From Asterella californica (lineage: Eukaryota > Streptophyta > Marchantiopsida > Marchantiales > Aytoniaceae): a DNA stretch of 64,000 bases. Shown here piece after piece: positions 55,424 to 64,000 of this stretch; within the stretch, counting starts at the first letter, position 1; every line of letters begins with the position of its first letter. The notes under the pieces are model-generated. The model did no database searches and had not been told where the DNA came from. It saw only the letters and a program-made list of their open reading frames with translations. The translations under genes and the position numbers were made by a program. The stretch is taken from contig JAYKYS010000009.1 of the NCBI GenBank assembly GCA_036924285.1, positions 3,720,001-3,784,000 on the forward strand, in the 5' to 3' direction.

Positions 55424-57661
55424 TGATCTAAATTAATTAATATATTTTGTGAGTCGGTTTCTGGAGTTATAGTTTTGCAGATGAATGTTTTCTTGGTTTA
55501 TGGTTATGTCTGGATCTACTTTGGATCTGAATTATTATTTTATAATTATAAATATTTATTTCTCCATAATAAAAGTGTATAGTACTTTTACATACCCGTT
55601 ACATTTTATCGAATTACAAATATGAGAAAAATTTATCCCAAAGATTTACTTAACCGCATCCCTAATATGTTTATAGGAAGCAGCAAGTTCAATCTGCTTA
55701 CCGCAATGTGAAAACATTACAGAAGATACATAAAAAATCATATAGTGTGATAATCTATTGTAAAGACACTTGAAAGTGAAGTTTCTATGCAGATACATGA
55801 CTTGCTGCTGAAAGGAAAGTAAAGTGAAGAAGGAGTCAAGTCCAAAGTCCAAAGTGAAGAAGGGGGGTCAAGTCTGACAAACGTATAAAGTAAACTTTCG
55901 AAAATTTCCCACAAGCAATTGAGAAAACTTATTTGAACTTTTACTTTCCATATTGGAAGTGAAAACTCGATCTCCACGCCTCCCTCAGTCAGAGGTAAGG
56001 GAAATCCTACCTGGAGGGTTGGGTTCAACCGATGAAGAACATGTGGAAAGCAAACTTGTTGTTTCTTTGTTAGATATGAAATTCCATTATAAAACTAGCA
56101 TAGAAATAAATTATAAAAGAAAAAGAAATAAATTGGAGCGCAAGGGTCCGATCAAGCAAACGTATCGTGGCCGTGAATTCGAGGGGATACGATTGAGGAG
56201 TACGTAGCGCAGCTTTGTCGTTCATCCATGTACAGAGTCGACTGTAGTCGAAATAGAATTGAAGGTACAAGATTCGTTCAAAGAATTGTAGGGAGAAGCG
56301 CGCCGTTCTTTCCTTCGTTATTTCAAGATCGGAATCTGCGCATCGGATATCTCCAGCTTGCAATGCTCCGGGAAGTCTGGTATATAGTCTTGTTGTCACT
56401 TCTCGTCTTCTTTTGTAATTTCCGGTGTTGAATCAAATTGTGGAAAATTTTCTGGGGGAAATGTTAATTCTTTTTGCTCAGGCTAAATATGCATTCAAAG
56501 CGCAGAGAGGAAGTGAAAGCGGAAATATATTAACGTGAATTCAAGTAGAAATTCTATAAATTCTATTTATAGAATTTATTCTTGAATTCGGACCCGGCAT
56601 CTTAGATGCAATATCATCCAACCGGTAACTTCAATGACCCGAAAATAATAATCAGAAACTAAGGTTTATACATATTTCCTTTTCCATCTTCAACAGGAAA
56701 TATACAGGAAAAAATGCATGAAATCATTTTACCGGTTTATTTTCTCTTTCACCGGAAATCTACGTATCCACCACGGAACTTTCCCGATCATTGCTTCCAG
56801 GGTGACTTCGGACGTTGGCACTGAACTCAACTCCTGGTCTAGTCCGTTCCGGGTTGGCTCTGCCCTTGCTGTACCCTTGTGTGACCTGGCGCCAGCTTAT
56901 CTCACACTGGTACCTGGTGTCCGATCATGCCCGGTCTGAAAGTCGTCCTGCTGATGTAACAGTATACCGGTAAGCTGGTTCATTGTGAGTGTTGGTTCAT
57001 TCCGGAAAGGTGGCCAGTGACCAACCACCAAGGCAGGCTCCCAGTTTTCCTCCACTTGTCGAGTCCATAAACGATTGACGAGCAGGTCCACGGCGCCTAT
57101 CTACTCGGCCAGTAAACAATTGACAAAAGCCTCCATGCTATTACTGCTGACACTGTGTAGAGAATGCTTCTTTTCCCTTTTTCTCCCTTGTTCTTGTGTA
57201 GAGTCGTTTTGTTGCTGTGAATTTCCATAGCTGTAGTCGACTGTGGGTCTACGGTGGGGTGGGGGATCTTTGTCTTCAAGTATACTTCATCTTGTCAGGT
57301 TAGAGGAAGGAGTTTAGATCCGAACAGAACGCAAATGCATTGTCCCGCAATTCCATTGCAAGCGCAACACCGTCTTGACTTCTCGTCTTTCAGGTGGATT
57401 TCTTTGAAGATCTTTCGTAAGTTGAATTTAACCTGGAAAAGGATGCTCAGCAGTCCCAGAAGCTTTAGTACTTGTTGTACCACGGGAGACTTATGTCAAG
57501 ATGGTGTTGAGTGAGACTCCATTCTTGCAAATGGCACTCGGTCGATTGTATTCCGAACTTGCGGTTGCTAATTTGATCCAACATTCCCTTGATAATTCCA
57601 AAGGTCAAGGTTCAAAAATCGAAGCAGTTTTGCTGTACACTAGTTCAAAGAGGACGTGATT
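55424..57661. other. Region downstream of GLE1
   Basis: No gene supported. At 56537-56589 two 24-nt arms (GAATTCAAG...ATTCTATAAA) form a near-perfect stem around TTCTA. An open stretch near 56070-56207 (KRKRNKLERKGPIKQTYRG, REFEGIRLRST) is basic and protein-like but not recognised. At about 56590-57100 the sequence again becomes GC-richer, with repeated ACCGG motifs. The GLE1 3' untranslated region should lie just below 57662. Confidence 0.35.
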
Positions 57662-60600
57662 TTAAGCTCTCAGTTCTGAAGATATGTCCCTCACAGGCAT
57701 GTTCCTGCCTTCTGGCGGTTGCATGTATTGTCTCGTATGTAAGTAAGTCTCTAACCTGTTAACAACAGCCTTTGCATCAACATCATCTTGGCTTCTGAGA
57801 CTAACTAAATAATCTGAGAATATAACTTGCACGACCTTCTGGAACGGCTTCGGGTATGCCTGGTGGAGTCTAAAACCTGCAATCTGCACGCAAATGCCAC
57901 CAGATGAAGTTATCATTGAACTGTTATGAACATCTAACATGATGTTCATTGGGCAGTCGATAACGAGAAAAGTCTTATCCGAGTGGAATGTCTACCCTGC
58001 AAATGAATCAGTGAGACACAAACCAAAATCCGTACGTGCAATATTCCAAGTGATAATACCCACATTCAAACTCCCATCTGAAAAGACATGGTTGTAGTGT
58101 CAAAGAGCAAGCTCGAGCGAGATACAATAAGATACACGGAGTAAGATACCTTTAAGAAGGACTCGAGGGCGGAGGCAGAAAGCCGATTTGCAGGAATCCG
58201 GTTCAATAATTGTGTGCACCAAGCCCAGGCTTGAGCTAAACCATGAGGATTGACACCACCCCCATGTACTTCGGTCTGTTAAAAATTCACAACAGGAGTG
58301 TACGAGACTCAAGAACAGCCATAATCCCACTCACTCCCTGAACAGTCCAAGAACTCAAAGTATATATTTCGGTCTATATAGACAGCGGCGCAATGCAAGC
58401 ACTACCCTCATACACTTCAAGGTAGCCCGTGAATGCAGAACCTAGAAAGTAGATAACAAGAAGGAATCAGGGAATGAGTATCTGCTAAAATTGTGCGGAA
58501 GATAAGCACGAGGCCAAAGAGAGGTAAAGGTTTACCTGTGTGATTGCAGCGTAGAATCCCACGTAAGCATTCATTCTTGCAACATAATCGTCTGTGGATT
58601 CTAATTTACCATCTTCCACTTTGTAACCCAGAAGTCTATAATATGCCTCATCACTTCCGTACTGAGTCTGCATACAAGATGAAAGAAGAGGCAAATCAGA
58701 AAAGGTTCTCTGCCCTCTCTATACTGCTAACTTTGAGTAAGAAAAGTATTCAAGGCCCAGAATCGTCCTAGAAGTTAGATTACCTGGTTAAAAACATAGT
58801 ACTTTGGAACAGTAAATATACAGACTTGATGGAGCTGTGCAAGCACTGATTCCATCACAAACGGAACCTGCACCGACAATTAACATTAAGTTTCACGTCT
58901 GTAAAAAGATTTAGTACGAGAATATGTCCCATTTTCAGTTGAGTGTTAACATAGTGCGAGGTAATAATCAATCAGTAGAGTACAGAAGAATTTGGTCTAT
59001 TTCGGTCCACGAGGATAGCAGCGTAATGCAAGAACTGTCCACATGCACCTTGAGGTAACCCGAAAATATGAAACCCAGGGAAGTAGAGAGTAAGTAAAAT
59101 AGAGGCCATGAATTTACCCTAACTTTAAGCTTCTTGTTAGCGAATATTTAAAACCAGGGGATGGACAAACAGGAATGTGTAGCACAGAACATATTCCTAC
59201 TGGGCCTCCTGCTGTGTAACCGCAGCATAACCGTGTTTGTGTAACCACAGCAGGAACTGTGGTGGTACACAAACACGGTTATGTTCACACACAAGATACA
59301 CACAAAATGGAGTGCAGACACATTTGTGTGTATCTTGTGTGAGAAACCGAGGTCTAGAAGTGCGTAAGGATTAAAACAGAGTCTAAGCGGTACAGAGTAG
59401 TAACCTTAAGAACAAACCAGGACGCGAGGAGCATGTGTTCCGTGTGTCATAAACTATCAGTCCACAACGGCAATCAACAAGCATAGGTCCACGATCCGGA
59501 AAAACATCCGATCAGCTGTCTTCTCAAAGGTCACTGACACAGTTTTAGGTGATGAGTAGGTGTGCACTAGAGGGTGAGGCTATACAGTTGAGATATAATT
59601 CAATAAAAAGTTCTCTCAGAATAACTTCATTCCTAAGAGGAAAGTAGGGTTACAGTGCTTATACGTGTGATAAACAAGAGAAATCAAGCATACTCTGCGT
59701 ACTGAGTCTGTTTCCAATTAGACAATTCTGGATGTCCACATTGACTCCGCATCTAAAAGAATGACTATGAATATGTACCAACTCACCCGCGAAGCAACAT
59801 TCACCACCACTTGAGCAAGTGCGAACGCGAATGATGGTAGCTTTTGTATTTGTGATTCACACTGCGACAAAAGCTGGTACACACATCCCAAAACATCAGT
59901 CGAATGGACTTCAAACTTCTTTCACTGCAAATCACAAAGAGAAAAGAAAAGCACCAGAAAGTGACACCCACGGATTTCACCTTGCTTCCCAGAGTAACAA
60001 CCATAAATTGAGTTGGAGGTCCACGAGGATCCTGAAGAGTCTGGATCAACTCTGCAGACTTCTTCCTGCAAATAAATAGAAAGGAAACTAAGAATTTCCA
60101 AATATCAAGGATGCCGATGAGAAGTTGTGGGCAAGGAAGTGCTCATACCAGCGTCTCACCCAGCTTGCACTCACTCATGCTCACGTCCCACTCAGCATGC
60201 AGTGGAAGTTATCCGCTAACCTGACTTGATCTTGAGTGGCAGATACTTGTTGCAAATGCTTGATAATTTGTCGCTCATAGACTTTCAAATCCTGTTCCAA
60301 CAGAATACAACTCCTGATGTAGCCATATTACTGGTAACAGAGACAAGTTTACCATCCACCCACTTTTTTGCTTTTACGCCAGCAAGCTAATAAGAGCATT
60401 TCGACAGACTTCAACCTTTAGGCTTGAGAAGTGCAACAATCTGTTCTATCAGACAACGGCGAAAGGCACCTTCTTTAAAGCTGGCTTATCAACAAGGTGT
60501 TTGTAACCATCTTGAAGCTCCCGTAGCTTACTCAACCTCTCATCCTCGAGCTTTGCTGCCCTTTCAGAAACTCTAGGCTTGGGTGCTGGTACACAGCAGT

Positions 60601-63600
60601 TTACAGTTAGCGGACTACAAAGGAAGGTTGAAAGAGTACACGAGAAGAGAAAGGTCACAAGGATATGATAACGATATGCAGATGAAACGTCCCGACACAA
60701 CCATCGTGAGAGAAGGGCAAGAAAAATCCATCAACCTTTAGATGCGACAGCTTTAGCTGTCGCTCGGTTGGCGACTGCTTGAGCCTTCTGTTCAGCTTCT
60801 TGTTTGGTTTTAGCCTCTTGCTGTGCTCGCTGCAATGCTGCTGCAGCGGCGGCATCTGCTTTTGCTTTCCGCTTTGCAATTTCTTCTTCCGCTTTCTTCT
60901 TTTCTATCGCTGCGAGTCTTGTAGCCTGTGATTCGAACATACCCCAAGTTCAAATTCCGAAGTCATCTCCAGCGCAGACGTAGCCCTTAAAGGTTTAAAT
61001 ACAGATTGCCTACTTTCCAGTATTTATAAAAGCAGAATTAAAACACAGAGTATGAATTTGCATGCTCGGCATTGCGATCTGTTATGGCACACCCCCTGGT
61101 CAGCAATGAAATGAAAAGTGATTGCGAGTGAAATGAATTTCTGTCAATAAGTCCAACTCCTATAAGTTGAGCGAAAAGGTCCATGTAACTAATCACATTG
61201 TTTCTTCCTGAGTTATCCACTCTGCTTAATGATAGGTGATTTACTGATGGTAGAGTGCTGCTGGGAGAACGATTATGCATCTTGCTGAAGTTGTTGTTCT
61301 GATTCACATTTTCAGTCACAACAAGGTGTCACGAAAGAAACCTGACGACAACCTACGTGATGAACCGACGTCTTGGACTTTATACTTTGATTGTTTCCTA
61401 CTTTCTCACACGATCTTTACCTTCGAGCCAAACGCAGTGAGAACCTCGGCCAAACTGGTGACCCCATCTACCCAGGAAGACTCACCTCTGCTTCTGCCTC
61501 TGCCTGGGCTCTCTCCCGCTGTTCTTTCTCTCGAGCAATTTCCCGCTTTCGTGCCTCTTCTGCAGCCGCTTCCTTCCTGATGCGCTTCTCTTCGACTTGA
61601 GATCGCTGCTCATGATCGCGCTGTAAAGCTGATAAGTGTTGATCCCGCGCTTCTGCACTGCATCCACGAACTATCAGCTGGCCGCACTCTGAACAAATTC
61701 TACGGAGCAGTATCTATATATTTATTGATCCACGGTTAAAGCAGTTTTCAGTGAAAATGTTGACTTCCCTCGCACATTTAAGGTAACACCCAATAACAGT
61801 TTTGAACCCATGTAAGTACAAGGTGAGTAACGAAGAGTGGTAACATGTATGCTGACTTGGTTTGAGAAGTCAGCGAATGAATATAACCGAGGTCGGGCCA
61901 AGAGGAAATGTGTAGGTGAGTACATTTACAAGATGGTACCCCCTGGTGGCAGTAGGACAAATACAAGTATAAATGCGATGCCTAACGAGCTGGGCGAAGA
62001 CACCTATTATCGGTAATAATTGAGCCAGCACGCGCAAACAGCTAGAGTGTCAACCCAGAAGAAATTAGAGGTTAGAAGCAAATCTCCCAACAAAGGTCCT
62101 GGACACAGCTGTAGGTATTGCGTAGGTGTGCACTGAAACACCTAACTACCACAAGGTACACGCAGAGCATGCAACAGAACACACTCCTGCCACATGCACC
62201 TCAACCGCCTCCCTGACTTCATCAGCAGTGTTCTCCTGCCACATGCACCTCAACCGGCTCCCTGACTTCATCAGCACTTAGGCAATAGATGAGTAGGAAA
62301 AGTGATCATAGGGAGTTGAGGACTTTTCCAACTAAGCAGGGCCTTGTCGGTACAGGAGTTTCTGTTCAGTTGCGGGAACATCTGAGGGCAAACTCCCGTT
62401 CTTACTGGATTAGTGAAAGTAAAACAAGTCGTATATCATGCGAGAGAAAACATAAGGAGATTAGGGAGGTAAAGGCAAAAGGAAATGATCCGAGGCAAAC
62501 ATAACGAATGGTCAAGCTCGAGCCAATGTACCAGAGAAACAGAAAGAACCGCATAGACATAGACACAGGCAGAACCTGAACTGCATCGTATAATGTATGC
62601 CCTGAATGGTTCCTTACTGACATAGAGACTGCCTATACAGCGTCAGTTTGGAAACGAAAGGCCAATCACAGAATGGGAAATGGTTGTAAAACAGTACCTA
62701 TCTACTGGATATAACATGAACGTCCTCAGATCTGATGACGTGGGAGGCGTAACGCAACGTACAGGACCTCAGGGATCCTTTCGAACGGTCTCTCATCTCG
62801 CCTACTCCGAGAGGTACCCTACATGTACCTTACAGAATCAACTAAAACCTGCAACTGCTAGGAGAAACTCACATCATTCTTTGATCTTGCTTGTCAGATC
62901 GACGTGCCATTTCAGACTTCACCGCTACTTCTTTCTCCAGCTGAGCAAACTTAGCTGTTACTCGGTCCTTTTCGTCCTTCATTGAGTCTTCTAGTGCCGC
63001 AAGTCTGTTTCTCATCTCATCCTGTTTATATCAAGTACAGTAAAGCTGTCAACGAGGCACCCAGGTTAAAAGAAAATAATCCACCCGCAATAATAGGGAC
63101 TGCGTATGTACACTACGCAAGTTTCCTTTACATAAAACAACTAGAGACAAGCTAGAAAGAATTCTATGCTCCGAACCTAACCGAATGTTACGTTGGGAGC
63201 ATAGAAGTCTGCTCCAGCTGGCAAGAAGGCCCCAAACTCTGTTGAGAGTAGTCACGGTCAGTATCAGATTTGATGATGTGCTGGAATATGTAGTTGGGAG
63301 CGGGTGATATCAACCCCACGATACCTGAACTTTTTGAATACGCTCGCGTTCTAACTCCAGAAGTGCAGCCTCTACCCTTTCCGTTTTAGGAAGAAGGGGT
63401 GACCTGTAGCATTACCAATTCAAGTTATCTCACATATTCCACAAAGAACTCGGACTACAATATGTCCAGCAGACAAGCACATTAATTGTCATCGATCAAG
63501 AAAGAATGTCCTTCGCTTGTGAAGCAGGTCACATGATTTATTCAAGAAACCCCGTCAGAAACCTGATGAGAACTAGAATCACTCGACAGCATGATACTGA

Positions 63601-64000
63601 TCAGCGATCTGCTACCACTATACTGTAGAGAAATACTGCAGCAACCTAGACAACCAGAGCACCACGAGACCGATAGTTCAGAACAATTTACCGAAGACAT
63701 AGCGGAAAGTAACTTAAAGGACATGCGCGAAATAAACTATACAACCTCATTGTAACTTATGATATCCTTTAGATTTCGTGAAGACCTGCTACATGAAAGA
63801 GGAAATACCTGTCAGTATCACTCTGTCTTGGCGGAGTTTTTGTTTGAACTGGATCATTTTGCTCCACAGGTTCTGGCTTAGATGACACGCGTGTAGCCGG
63901 TTTTGGGTCAACGTCTTCATCAGAATCACTCTCATCATCTGAATCAAATGCGCTAATCCTAAATGGTTTACTTTTCCTTCCGAAATCCGCTACTTTGGAT
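57662..64000 (-). CDS. GLE1: GLE1, nuclear-pore mRNA export factor (5' part outside the window)
   Basis: GLE1 works at the cytoplasmic face of the nuclear pore, where with inositol hexakisphosphate it activates the DEAD-box ATPase that strips proteins from exported mRNA. Exons on the minus strand: beyond 64000-63810, 63403-63325, 63021-62873, 61657-61486, 60925-60736, 60585-60470, 60291-60221, 60065-59981, 59861-59787, 58867-58784, 58667-58536, 58275-58150 and 57883-57662. They encode about 560 residues: an acidic stretch (SDDESDSDEDVDPKP), a long charged coiled coil (RMIAEARDQHLSALQRDHEQ, EEKRIRKEAAAEEARKRE, AAIEKKKAEEEIAKRKAKAD), then the helical GLE1 domain (FVMESVLAQLHQVCIFTVPK, EAYYRLLGYKVEDGKLESTD, NPHGLAQAWAWCTQLLNRIP, ANRLSASALESFLKIAGFRL). 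All junctions are GT-AG and in phase except the first visible one (63810 to 63403). The match to plant GLE1 from memory is clear across the coiled coil and C-terminal domain. Confidence 0.92.
59226..59342. repeat. Two adjacent hairpins inside a GLE1 intron
   Basis: The first has arms 59226-59243 and 59266-59283 (CATAACCGTGTTTGTGTA, perfect complement) plus an inner stem ACCACAG/CTGTGGT at 59244-59250 and 59257-59263. The second has arms 59285-59309 and 59321-59342 (CACAAGATACACACAAA facing TTTGTGTGTATCTTGTG). Together they fold almost every base of a 117-bp segment within the intron between exons at 58867 and 59787. Confidence 0.75.
62184..62279. repeat. Tandem duplication of 49 bp in a GLE1 intron
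   Basis: CTCCTGCCACATGCACCTCA, then ACCG(C/G)CTCCCTGACTTCATC, occurs twice in a row (62184 and 62233) with one or two differences. It lies in the intron between exons at 61657 and 62873. Confidence 0.75.

Noticed and set aside
59861..60079. Plus-strand frame overlapping GLE1
   Set aside because: Antisense to GLE1 exons at 59787-59861 and 59981-60065, with no independent evidence.

Overview
This window looks like nuclear DNA of a plant. I cannot place the species, although the mix of genes and repeats would fit a non-seed land plant. The reasons are two intron-rich genes with GT-AG introns and plant-type proteins, Ty3/gypsy long-terminal-repeat relics, a tRNA-derived SINE-like sequence, small inverted-repeat elements and long AT-rich gaps. 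There is no operon structure, CRISPR array or bacterial signal.

Only two genes are convincing, and both lie on the minus strand. The first (27743-35592) is complete: a 13-exon ubiquitin-specific protease of about 1004 residues, with a DUSP domain, a ubiquitin-like region and a full Cys/His/Asp catalytic core, close to the plant UBP5/8/9/10/11 clade. The second (57662 to beyond 64000) is the C-terminal part of GLE1, the mRNA-export factor that activates the DEAD-box ATPase at the nuclear pore. At least 13 of its exons are visible and its 5' end lies outside the window. The two genes are about 22 kb apart with repeats between them, and nothing suggests they work together.

The rest is repeat-dominated. 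From 533 to 4479 there is a 3.9 kb segment bounded by 49-bp inverted repeats. Two diverged copies of an unidentified element lie at about 5430-9910 and 18280-24110. They encode, on the minus strand, a roughly 760-residue coiled-coil protein that I do not recognise, and they are saturated with GAAGAC/GTCTTC. Between 40590 and 49468 two gypsy-type relics lie in opposite orientation, each made of a truncated LTR, the end of integrase and a second LTR. One of these LTRs contains about 270 bp of 28S (26S) ribosomal RNA. Between them are eight regularly formed 45-nt hairpins (43890-44780) and a 169-bp tandem duplication.

A small element family made of two adjacent hairpins occurs at seven places. 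A second small family has inverted ends and 30-bp subterminal repeats. Introns of both genes carry the same dispersed repeat, and one protease intron holds an apparently perfect 447-bp tandem duplication.

All exon boundaries come from reading frame, GT-AG signals and remembered family conservation. No alignment, expression data or database search was available.
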